64,000 bases of DNA from Kitasatospora viridis (GTDB lineage Bacteria > Actinomycetota > Actinomycetes > Streptomycetales > Streptomycetaceae): NCBI RefSeq assembly GCF_007829815.1, contig NZ_VIWT01000007.1, positions 1 through 64,000 of the forward strand, given 5' to 3'. This document shows, piece after piece, positions 1 through 7,307 of this stretch. The notes below the pieces were generated by a model. The model ran no database searches. It was not told where the DNA came from and was given only the letters and a program-made list of their open reading frames with translations. The translations under genes and the position numbers were made by a program. The first letter of the stretch is position 1; each line of letters opens with the position of its first letter.

Positions 1-1145
1 TACGAGCTGTCCACGACGTCCAGGCAGTGCTCGTTCCCGGCCCGGTCCCAGCCGGCGCTGCCCCGCACCAGGTCGAGGATCGGCTCGACCTTCAGCACGT
101 TGCGCTCGTCCAGCATCCCGGGCCCGAGGTCGATCATCCCGCCGTACACCGGGTACAGGTACAGCATCGAGAGCAGCAACTTCACGAACCGCAGCTGGTA
201 GTTGATGAAGCCCGCGCCGATCCGGCGCTCGGGGGTGTAGTAGTTGACGATGTGCCGCTTGTGGATCACGCCGGGCAGCTTGGCGTGGACCAGGGCGTGC
301 AGCACGGCGTAGTCACTGCCGAGGGTCGCCAGCGAGGGCAGCAACGGCAGCACCTCGTAGGCCCGGTGGTCCAGGGCGACGTTGCACATGTAGACGTCCC
401 AGATGTCCGGCACGCCGAGGACGGACTCGTCGTCACCGAACGCCTCGTCGCCGGCACCCGTGAAGGAGACCTCCACCATCGCGTCCCGGTCCTCCTGCGG
501 CCACACGGGCGGCGTCCACAGGCGCACCAGGTCGCGGTAGACCTCCGGGTCCAGCTCCTTGATCTCGCCGATGTCCACGTTGAGTTCGCCGATGAAGGAG
601 CCGCTGACCAGCATCACCGGCTTGTCCGCGTCGGCCGGGTCGAGCTTGGAGACGGACACGCCGGCCACCGCCTCGCCGGCCGGCTTGCCGATCGACAGCA
701 GCTCGTGGTGGATCGGGAACATCTTGCGGCCGTCGACGACCTGGTAGTCGAAGTCGTCGTTGCGCAGGTGCGCCGAGGTGCAGCCCAGCGCGGTCGCGCC
801 CAGGAACAGCCGGTTGACGCAAGAGCCGTAGGCGACGCCCTGCGGGAGCATCAGGTCGAGCAGCAGCGCGGGGTCGGCGGCGGCGCCGGAGCGCTCGGCC
901 ACCCCGAGCAGGAAGTCCCGCTGCTCCGCGTTGCCGAGGTGGTGCACGAACACGCCGGCGGTGGGCGCCAGCGAGGCCACGGCGGCCGCGTTCTTCGCGA
1001 ACTCGGCGGCCTCGGTGGTGTCGAGGACGAGGAGGTGGACCTCGACCCCGAAGGTCGCGACGGCGTAGGCCGCCTCCTCGGCGAGGTCCACGATCGTGTC
1101 GGGGCAGGCACGCATGGTGGGCAGGGCGAGGCAGACTCGTTGCAT
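1..1145 (-). CDS. DUF6271-like protein (C-terminus outside the window)
   Basis: The 3' end runs off the left edge; 381 residues are visible. The protein begins MQRVCLALPTMRACPDTI and has the blocks RNDDFDYQVVDGRKMFPIHH and NYYTPERRIGAGFINYQLRF, which I recall from the DUF6271 family, found in Streptomyces specialised-metabolite clusters. There is no signal peptide or membrane segment. The aspartate-rich block resembles the DxD region of GT-A glycosyltransferases, but that is inference only. The ATG has GGAG ten bases upstream. No function can be assigned. Confidence 0.6.
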   Translation of the reverse strand, partial: MQRVCLALPTMRACPDTIVDLAEEAAYAVATFGVEVHLLVLDTTEAAEFAKNAAAVASLAPTAGVFVHHLGNAEQRDFLLGVAERSGAAADPALLLDLMLPQGVAYGSCVNRLFLGATALGCTSAHLRNDDFDYQVVDGRKMFPIHHELLSIGKPAGEAVAGVSVSKLDPADADKPVMLVSGSFIGELNVDIGEIKELDPEVYRDLVRLWTPPVWPQEDRDAMVEVSFTGAGDEAFGDDESVLGVPDIWDVYMCNVALDHRAYEVLPLLPSLATLGSDYAVLHALVHAKLPGVIHKRHIVNYYTPERRIGAGFINYQLRFVKLLLSMLYLYPVYGGMIDLGPGMLDERNVLKVEPILDLVRGSAGWDRAGNEHCLDVVDSS

Positions 1146-1476
1146 GTGTGGGACTCTCCGTCTGGTCAGCGGATTCGTTGCGAGAGTTGTCGATTGAGCG
1201 GAGCACGCAGCCCTGGCTGGCGGCGCAGCAACGAAGCGTCGGTGTAGGGCGGTTGACGACGCGCGCGCGGACGTGATCGCGGCCGGCGGTCCGGGCGGCG
1301 GTCCGGACGGCGGTGGCGGCGCCGGATCGCGGGGCCTCGCCGGACTCGGGTGGATGACCTTGCTCACCACATTGGACTAGACCAACTTCGGTGTCAACAC
1401 GGTGCATTCGGCGATCGGGCGGCGCGCGCCGACTCTGCCCGATGGGGAAGGCGTCCCTGCCCTTGAGCGTACGTCG
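1146..1476. other. Intergenic region upstream of the DUF6271-like gene
   Basis: No convincing coding sequence. It lies between the start of the minus-strand DUF6271-like gene and the terminator of the minus-strand SGNH hydrolase gene, so it should hold the promoter of the former. The only recognisable element is a DasR-like palindrome, listed separately. The rest is GC-rich with short GGCGGTCC-type direct repeats around position 1285-1315. Confidence 0.5.
1373..1384. promoter_or_regulatory. Candidate DasR responsive element (dre)
   Basis: TGGACTAGACCA differs in one base from the 12-base core TGGTCTAGACCA of the dre sites bound by DasR, the GntR-family N-acetylglucosamine-sensing regulator of streptomycetes. 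It lies about 230 bp upstream of the DUF6271-like gene. Base matching is seen; binding is inferred. Confidence 0.4.
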
Positions 1477-1518
1477 GAGGGCCGGTGAGCCGCTGTGCGC
1501 TGCGGCTCACCGGCCCTC
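1477..1518 (-). terminator. Strong hairpin downstream of the SGNH hydrolase gene
   Basis: A perfect 17-bp stem (GAGGGCCGGTGAGCCGC and its complement) with an 8-base loop, 29 bases after the hydrolase stop codon. There is no U-tract, which is usual for streptomycete terminators. Confidence 0.75.
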
Positions 1519-1546
1519 CTGGCCGTGCTGGTGTGGGGTTGTCGGG

Positions 1547-2428
1547 TCAGCCCAGGCCGAGGGTGTCGGCGACCTGGCCGGCCATCGCGGCCTCGCCCGT
1601 GGCATTGGGGTGCACTGGAACGTAGTTGGTGCCGAACAGGATCGGTTCGATCCAGCGGGTGCCGATCGGCTGGCAGGCGTCGTGCCCGTCGGAGGCGGCG
1701 GACATGTCGACGTAGGTGGCGCCGGTGTCGGCGGCGGCCCGCTGTACGGCCGCGTTCAGGTGCCCCTCCAGATCGCGCAGGTAGGGGATGTCGCCGGAGG
1801 CGATGGGCATCTTCAGGAAGCAGCCGGGAACCGCCTGGCTGGGCACGATCCACGGGTAGCCGACGATGGCCACCCGGGCGTTGGGCGCCTTGGCCCGGAC
1901 GGCGGTGAGCGCCGCCTTCAGTGCCGGGTAGGTGCTGTTGTCGATGGTGTCGTCGAAGCTGGAGCCGTACAGGCTCTGGCAGGGGTGGCCGAACCCGAGG
2001 GTGACCACGCCGGCCGAGCCGCAGGCCAGGATGGCGTCGATGAAGGTGTTGTTGTCGTTGCCGCCGATGGTCATGGTGACCAGGTCGGTGCTCGCGCTCA
2101 GCGCGTCCAACTGCGGTGCGACGCCCGGATACTGGGAGCCGGCGAAGTCCTTGGTCTGAGCCCCGCCGCAGGTGGCGTCGGTGAGGTTCAGGCCGGCCTG
2201 GGCGGCCAGGTCGTGCGGGTAGTTGAGGCTGGAGCGGGCGCACTCCAGCGGCGCGCTCAGGTCGAGCGGCAGGACGCCCGATCCGGCGCTGTAACTGTCG
2301 CCGAGCGCGACGTAGTTGAGGGGCTGTTGGGCCTGGGCCTGGACCGGCGTCGCGAGCGCGAGGCCGGCCAGGGTGGCGGCCGTCGCGACGGTGGCCGCGA
2401 GGCGGCGGGGGAGGGCGGGCAGGGGCAT
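1547..2428 (-). CDS. Secreted SGNH/GDSL-family hydrolase
   Basis: A 293-residue extracellular esterase or lipase-like enzyme. An Arg-containing signal peptide with a hydrophobic core and cleavage near residues 30-34 is followed by block I, GDSYSAG, with the nucleophile Ser45. A GGNDNN block supplies the oxyanion-hole Gly/Asn and a C-terminal VHPNATG carries the catalytic His near residue 273. The length suits the Streptomyces SGNH lipase group. The ATG used here has AAGGAGA at good spacing; an in-frame start 38 codons earlier has no ribosome site and would hide the signal peptide. The gene is monocistronic and followed by a strong hairpin. The substrate cannot be read from the sequence. Confidence 0.88.
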   Translation of the reverse strand: MPLPALPRRLAATVATAATLAGLALATPVQAQAQQPLNYVALGDSYSAGSGVLPLDLSAPLECARSSLNYPHDLAAQAGLNLTDATCGGAQTKDFAGSQYPGVAPQLDALSASTDLVTMTIGGNDNNTFIDAILACGSAGVVTLGFGHPCQSLYGSSFDDTIDNSTYPALKAALTAVRAKAPNARVAIVGYPWIVPSQAVPGCFLKMPIASGDIPYLRDLEGHLNAAVQRAAADTGATYVDMSAASDGHDACQPIGTRWIEPILFGTNYVPVHPNATGEAAMAGQVADTLGLG

Positions 2429-2636
2429 TCGGGGTCTCCTTGAAACCAGGGGTGGGGGCTGTGCCAAAGAGAGGTGTCGGCCGAGCAGTTGGGGGGCTGC
2501 GGGCCGCGCTTCCGTGAAGTTACTCGCCGGGAAGTTACCCACTGGTCAGGTAGCGGTCAATGGCCGTCGCACGTTTTGTCGCGGACGGCCGCATCGTCGA
2601 GTGTCCGCGGGCGGCTCCTCCGTAGCTGGTGACTCG

Positions 2637-2650
2637 TACCCCCTGGGGTA
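2637..2650. promoter_or_regulatory. CsoR-type copper operator, site 1
   Basis: TACCCCCTGGGGTA is a palindrome of the TACCCC/GGGGTA type bound by the copper sensor CsoR in actinobacteria. It lies upstream of the permease gene. The flanking 2429-2811 stretch holds no gene and should also carry the promoter of the divergent SGNH hydrolase. Confidence 0.6.
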
Positions 2651-2666
2651 AGAGGTTCCCAATGCA

Positions 2667-2681
2667 TACCCCCCTGGGGTA
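2667..2681. promoter_or_regulatory. CsoR-type copper operator, site 2
   Basis: TACCCCCCTGGGGTA, preceded by A, is very close to the ATACCCC...GGGGTA form of streptomycete CsoR sites. It sits 30 bp after site 1, giving two tandem operators in the promoter region of the copper cassette. No csoR gene is in the window. Confidence 0.68.
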
Positions 2682-2811
2682 CTGTCGCCCGGTAATGATC
2701 AGCGAGTGGCGACACACCGATGATCAGGGGAGGGCGACGGTCCGCGGTGATGCCCCACAGTGGGTACGCGGCGGTCGCCGGCGCGACATGACGACGGAGG
2801 AAGCAGGACCG

Positions 2812-4146
2812 ATGCACGCCATTCTTCACGCGCTGTCCATCACGGGGTCGATGACCTGGGAGATCACCTGGGCCCTGATCCTCGGCTTCACGCTCTCCGC
2901 CATTGTGCAGGCCGTCGTGCGCCGAGCGACGATCGTCCGGCTGCTGGGCGACGATCATCCCCGCACCCTGGCGGTCGCCTCCGCGCTGGGCATGGCGTCC
3001 TCGTCCTGCTCCTACGCAGCCGTCGCGCTGGCCCGCTCGCTGTTCCGCAAGGGCGCGAACTTCACCGCTGCGATGGCCTTCGAGATCGCCTCGACCAACC
3101 TGGTCGTCGAACTCGGAGTGATCCTGGCCCTGCTGATGGGCTGGCAGTTCAGCGCGGCCGAGTTCATCGGCGGGCCGATCATGATCGTGCTGATCGCGGT
3201 GCTCTTCCGGCTCTTCCTGCGCTCCAAGCTGCTGCGTGAGGCACGGGAGCAGGCCGAGCGCGGGCGTGCGGGATCGATGGAGGGCCACGCCGCGATGGAC
3301 ATGTCCGTCCAGCGTGAAGGATCGTTCGCCCGCCGGTTGTTCTCCGGCGAGGGCTTCACCTCGGTGGCGCACGTCTTCGTCATGGAGTGGGCTGCGATCC
3401 TGCGCGACCTGGTGGTCGGCCTGCTGATCGCGGGGGCGATCGCTGCCTGGGTGCCGGACTCCTTCTGGCACTCCTTCTTCTTCGCCGGCCACCCACTCGC
3501 GTCCAAGATCTGGGGCCCGATCATCGGACCGGTCGTCGCGGTGATCTCCTTCGTCTGCTCCATCGGCAACGTGCCGCTCGCGGTGGTGCTCTGGAAGGGC
3601 GGGATCAGCTTCGGCGGGGTGGTGTCCTTCATCTTCGCCGACCTGCTGATCCTGCCGATCCTCAACATCTACCGGAAGTACTACGGCCCGCGGATGGCCG
3701 CCTTCATCGCCGCGACCTTCTACGCCGCCATGGTCGTCGCCGGGTACGTGGTGGAGTTCGCCTTCGGCGGCGTCGGCCTGATCCCCGACCAGGCCGACGC
3801 CAAGATCCCGATGGAGGGCGTGAGCTGGAACTACACCACCTGGCTCAACATCGCCTTCCTGCTGCTGACCGCCGCGCTGATCATCCGCTTCTGGCGCACC
3901 GGCGGCCCGGCGATGCTGCGGATGATGGGCGGCTCACCGGACGATGGCCACACCGGGCACCACCACGCGGGCCACGACCACGACGGGCACCACCACGCCG
4001 GCCACGACCACCACACCGAGCACGACCACCACGCCGAGCACGCGCAGCACGCCGATCACCACGAGGCCGCGCCCACCGACCACGCGCACCACCATCATGG
4101 TCCGCAGACCGCCCCGGGCGATGCCTACCCCCGGGGGGTACAGTGA
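2812..4146 (+). CDS. ArsP_1/DUF318-type permease with histidine-rich tail
   Basis: A 444-residue multi-pass membrane protein. It has two symmetric hydrophobic halves, each with a Ser/Cys block (SSCSY near residue 63 and FVCSIGNVP near 247) typical of the PF03773 permease family, which includes ArsP-type exporters. The last ~60 residues are a cytoplasmic or periplasmic tail packed with HHHAGHDHDGHHHAGHDHH-type repeats, expected to bind metal. GGAGGA before the ATG selects this start over several upstream in-frame candidates. Two CsoR-type operators precede it, and a multicopper oxidase follows. I infer copper (or another soft metal) export or detoxification. The transported ion is not proven. 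Confidence 0.82.
   Translation: MHAILHALSITGSMTWEITWALILGFTLSAIVQAVVRRATIVRLLGDDHPRTLAVASALGMASSSCSYAAVALARSLFRKGANFTAAMAFEIASTNLVVELGVILALLMGWQFSAAEFIGGPIMIVLIAVLFRLFLRSKLLREAREQAERGRAGSMEGHAAMDMSVQREGSFARRLFSGEGFTSVAHVFVMEWAAILRDLVVGLLIAGAIAAWVPDSFWHSFFFAGHPLASKIWGPIIGPVVAVISFVCSIGNVPLAVVLWKGGISFGGVVSFIFADLLILPILNIYRKYYGPRMAAFIAATFYAAMVVAGYVVEFAFGGVGLIPDQADAKIPMEGVSWNYTTWLNIAFLLLTAALIIRFWRTGGPAMLRMMGGSPDDGHTGHHHAGHDHDGHHHAGHDHHTEHDHHAEHAQHADHHEAAPTDHAHHHHGPQTAPGDAYPRGVQ
4126..4140. promoter_or_regulatory. CsoR-type palindrome at the permease/DUF6153 junction
   Basis: TACCCCCGGGGGGTA, same family as the two upstream sites, lies in the last codons of the permease gene and ends two bases before the GTG of the next gene. 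It could control an internal promoter. In a 70% GC sequence chance is higher than for the upstream sites, but three copies in one metal cassette is suggestive. Confidence 0.5.
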
Positions 4147-4634
4147 TCCTCGTGAGTCCTCCGCTCGCCGCCTTGACGCGGCGCCAGTTCATGGCCCTCA
4201 GCGGGCCCGCGCCCGCCGGCGTGCGGTGGCGCGGCGGGCCGGCTGGACTGCTCCTGCTCCTCGTGGCGGCGCTGGGCCTGATCGCTCACCACTCGCTCAC
4301 ACCGCCCATGGCGATGTCCGCGCCCATCGCCACCGCCGTCAGCCCGGCAGCGATGTCCGCACTCATGGCGCCCGACGGCGTCGCGGCCACCGACCATGCG
4401 CGCCTCGGAACGCCCACCGCACAGCACGCACTGCCCGTCGGCTCCTCCGGCTGTGAGCAGGAGCACTGCACGGGCACCCCACAGCAGCCCAAGCCCCTGC
4501 CGGCTCCGGCACTCCCCGGCGGTCTGATCGTCGTTGCCCGGCCCGCGGCGGATCGCCCAGGCGCACCCGGATTCCCGTCCAGGTCGGGGGCGCCCCCACC
4601 GGACCTGGTACAACTCTCGGTCTCTCGCACGTAG
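4143..4634 (+). CDS. DUF6153-like small membrane-anchored protein
   Basis: 163 residues. The GTG start overlaps the permease stop (GTGA), implying translational coupling; a second GTG three codons on is an alternative. One hydrophobic segment (GLLLLLVAALGLIAHHSL, near residue 35) is followed by an Ala/Met/His-rich region, a Cys pair (GCEQEHC), and a Pro-rich tail ending PPPDLVQLSVSRT. This layout, including the LSV terminus, resembles the DUF6153 proteins that accompany copper genes in Streptomyces. Met, His and Cys content suggests metal contact at the outer face. The role is unknown and the family call is from memory. Confidence 0.6.
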   Translation: MILVSPPLAALTRRQFMALSGPAPAGVRWRGGPAGLLLLLVAALGLIAHHSLTPPMAMSAPIATAVSPAAMSALMAPDGVAATDHARLGTPTAQHALPVGSSGCEQEHCTGTPQQPKPLPAPALPGGLIVVARPAADRPGAPGFPSRSGAPPPDLVQLSVSRT

Positions 4635-4734
4635 AAGTCGCCTGAGCCGGTCGCACCCCCGCCGGCTCCGCAGCTCAGCCATGCCCACGGCACGCCGTGT
4701 TGCGTGCTTCGCGACTTCGACGAGAGACAACTCC

Positions 4735-6312
4735 ATGACCACGACCGACCGCCGCTCCGTCCTGCTGGCCGGGCTCGGCCTGGCGGGCACCGGCCTGCTG
4801 GCCGCCTGCTCCGGCTCCCCGTCCGCCACCACGCCTGCCCTGGTCAGCCCCTCCGGCAGCCAGGTCACCCAGGCCGAGGCCAAGCGGCGCGCCACGGGCC
4901 GCGAGAAGACCGTCACGCTCACTGCGACCGCCGCCCCGCTGGACCTGGGCGGCGCGACCGTGCGGACTTGGCGGTACGAAGACCTGCCGCAAGGCGGCCT
5001 GCGCCTGTCAGCCGGCGACACCCTGGTCGCCACGCTCAAGAACCACCTCCCGGCCGCGACCTCGATCCACTGGCACGGACTGGCGCTGCGCAACGACATG
5101 GACGGCGTCCCGCCGGTCACCATGCGCGCCGTACAGCCCGGCGCCGACTTCACCTACCGCTTCGTCACCGAGCGGCCCGGCACCCACTGGTTCCACCCGC
5201 ACACCGGGGTCCAGCTCGACCGGGCCCTCTACGGGCCGCTGATCGTCGACGATCCGAAGGAGCCGCTCAGCTACGACGCCGAGTGGGTCGTGGTGCTGGA
5301 CGACTGGCTGGACGGGGTGACCGGCACCCCCGACCAAGCCCTCTCCGGCCTGCGCAAGGGCATGGCCGGAATGGACGCAACCGGGATGGACATGAACGGC
5401 ATGGACGGCATGGACATGGACGGCATGGACATGGGATCCGGCAGCTCCGCCTCGCCGGACTCGGGCGGCATGTCACCGTTCATGCTGATGGGCGCCACCA
5501 GCCGGCTACTGGGCGGCGACGCGGGAGATGTCGCCTACCCGTACCACCTGGTGAACGGCCGGCTCGCCACCGCACCGGACGTCTACCAGGCCAAGCCCGG
5601 CACCCGGGTGCGCCTGCGAATCATCAACGCCGGCGGCGACACCGCCTACCGCCTGGCCCTGGGCGGCCACCGGATGACCATCACCCACACGGACGGCTAC
5701 CCCGTGCAGCACGAGGAAGTGGACGCGCTGCTGCTCGGCATGGGCGAGCGCTACGACGTCCTGGTCACCCTGAAGGACGGCGTGTTCCCCCTGACCGCGC
5801 TGGCCGAGGGCAAGAGCGCCAACGGCATGGCGCTGGTGCGCACCGGCTCCGGCACCGCCCCCGCGCCCACCACCCGCCCGGCCGAACTGGACGGCCGGAT
5901 CCTGCGCTCCACCGACCTGCGCGCCGACGAATCCGTCCGGTTGCCCGCCAGGAAGGTCGACCGGACCCACCGGATCGAGCTGACCGGCGGCATGGCCAAG
6001 TACGACTGGGCGCTGAACGGCAAGCCGTTCGACCTGAACAACCCCACCGCCAACCCGTTCACGGTCACCGTCGGCGAGCGGGTGCGCCTGCGGTTCGTCA
6101 ACAGGACCACCATGTGGCACCCCATGCACCTGCACGGCCACGCCTTCCAGGCCGGCGCCCAGGGCCCGCGCAAGGACACGGTCATCGTGCTGCCGGGCGC
6201 CACGGTCGAATGCGACTTCGATGCCGACAACCCCGGCCAGTGGCTGACGCACTGCCACAACCTCTACCACGGCGAGGCCGGAATGATGGGCCTGGTCGCC
6301 TACGCCGCCTGA
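4735..6312 (+). CDS. Multicopper oxidase (copper-resistance type)
   Basis: A 525-residue three-cupredoxin oxidase. The N-terminus has a twin-arginine start (DRRSVLLAG) and a lipobox (LLAAC), so it is probably exported folded by Tat and lipid-anchored. All four copper motifs are present: HWHG near residue 112, HWFHPH near 155, HPMHLHGH near 462, and HCHNLYHGEAGM near 506. A methionine-rich stretch of GMDM repeats (about residues 208-236) resembles the Cu(I)-binding insert of CueO/CopA-type oxidases. With the CsoR-like sites and His-tailed permease this fits extracytoplasmic Cu(I) oxidation. It starts 100 bp after the DUF6153-like gene with no operator of its own, so it probably reads through. 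The ribosome site is weak. Confidence 0.9.
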   Translation: MTTTDRRSVLLAGLGLAGTGLLAACSGSPSATTPALVSPSGSQVTQAEAKRRATGREKTVTLTATAAPLDLGGATVRTWRYEDLPQGGLRLSAGDTLVATLKNHLPAATSIHWHGLALRNDMDGVPPVTMRAVQPGADFTYRFVTERPGTHWFHPHTGVQLDRALYGPLIVDDPKEPLSYDAEWVVVLDDWLDGVTGTPDQALSGLRKGMAGMDATGMDMNGMDGMDMDGMDMGSGSSASPDSGGMSPFMLMGATSRLLGGDAGDVAYPYHLVNGRLATAPDVYQAKPGTRVRLRIINAGGDTAYRLALGGHRMTITHTDGYPVQHEEVDALLLGMGERYDVLVTLKDGVFPLTALAEGKSANGMALVRTGSGTAPAPTTRPAELDGRILRSTDLRADESVRLPARKVDRTHRIELTGGMAKYDWALNGKPFDLNNPTANPFTVTVGERVRLRFVNRTTMWHPMHLHGHAFQAGAQGPRKDTVIVLPGATVECDFDADNPGQWLTHCHNLYHGEAGMMGLVAYAA

Positions 6313-6449
6313 TCCCGCACCAACTCCCGAGAGACCGAAAGGGCCGACCCAGGCCGTGCGCATCTGACGTCACGGGTAACCCGGGAGCGGACCCTGCGTC
6401 GCGGACCTTCCCGGATCCGGCGCCGTCCGCCGCGCGGCGGCGGGGAACG

Positions 6450-6487
6450 GTTCGCGGTGCCCGCGCCATTGAGTGGGCACCGCGAAC
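6450..6487 (+). terminator. Hairpin terminator after the copper cassette
   Basis: A perfect 13-bp stem (GTTCGCGGTGCCC) with a 12-base loop, between the convergent multicopper oxidase and TetR genes. It can serve both directions. Confidence 0.7.
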
Positions 6488-6589
6488 AACCGCACCATGC
6501 ACCAGGATTCGACTGCGCGGCCCCCTCTGGACGCCCGCCAGGTCGCAACGACATCCGACCAGGCCGCCCTTCAGGGCGCCGGGACGTTC

Positions 6590-7198
6590 TCAAGACAGGA
6601 CGTGCCGCTCCCAGAGGCTGGTCAGGTGCGCGTGCAGGACGTCCTGTGCCTCTTGCGGGGTGAGGCGGCCGATGAGGACGTGGGTGGTGAGGCCGTCGGC
6701 GAGCGCGAGGAGGGTGCGGGCCTCGCGCTGCGGGTCGGTGGGCGCGGGGTGTCCGGCGCTCTCGCCGGCTTCCCGGATGAGCCGGGTGAACGTCTGCTGC
6801 AGAGCTGCGTAGTTGGCTTTCAGGGTGTCGGCGAGCGGCTCGCTCACCACGGCCTGGGCGACGAAGGCGAGCCAGACCCGGGCCTCGGCGCGGTGTTCTT
6901 CCCGCAGCAGGGCGACTTCGGTGACCGCGTGGCCCAGGGTGGTGGCGGCCGACTGGGCCGGACTCTGGACGAGGCGGGCCCGGACCCGCTCGGTGATCCG
7001 TTCGCCGATGTTCCTGAGGGTGAACACGAGCATCTCTTCCTTGCTGCGGAAGCAGCGCTGCACGGCGCCCATCGACACCTGGGCCCGGGCGGCGACGTCG
7101 CGCAGGGTCACGCCTTCGAGTCCGTGCTCGTCGGCGAGGAGGCAGACGGCCTCGGCGATGCGGCTGCGCCGGTCCTCGTGGTCAACCTTCCTGGGCAT
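6590..7198 (-). CDS. TetR/AcrR-family repressor
   Basis: 202 residues. The N-terminal helix-turn-helix (GVTLRDVAARAQVSMGAVQR, about residues 29-48) and the KEEM helix after it are typical of TetR proteins. The C-terminal ligand domain resembles the BetI-type group. It is divergent from the amidase gene and a perfect palindrome lies between them, so it probably represses both itself and the amidase. The ligand is unknown. Confidence 0.88.
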   Translation of the reverse strand: MPRKVDHEDRRSRIAEAVCLLADEHGLEGVTLRDVAARAQVSMGAVQRCFRSKEEMLVFTLRNIGERITERVRARLVQSPAQSAATTLGHAVTEVALLREEHRAEARVWLAFVAQAVVSEPLADTLKANYAALQQTFTRLIREAGESAGHPAPTDPQREARTLLALADGLTTHVLIGRLTPQEAQDVLHAHLTSLWERHVLS

Positions 7199-7261
7199 GC
7201 CTGGTTACCTCCGTCGGGTCGATGCCTTATTCGATGCGCTCGTATCGGTTCCCAGGCTACA

Positions 7262-7285
7262 GTTCCGATGCAAGCGCATCGGAAC
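7262..7285. promoter_or_regulatory. Candidate TetR operator
   Basis: GTTCCGATGC, 4-base spacer AAGC, then GCATCGGAAC: a perfect 10-bp inverted repeat in the 109-bp space between the divergent tetR and amidase genes, 22 bp before the amidase start. Further CGATGC half-sites lie on the tetR side. Size and position are typical of TetR operators. Confidence 0.65.
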
Positions 7286-7307
7286 GTGGATGGGGAGGAT
7301 CGGAATC

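Noticed and set aside
4704..6812. 702-codon plus-strand ORF over the multicopper oxidase
   Set aside because: Frame +1 of a clear oxidase; translation is Arg/Pro/His-rich without domains.
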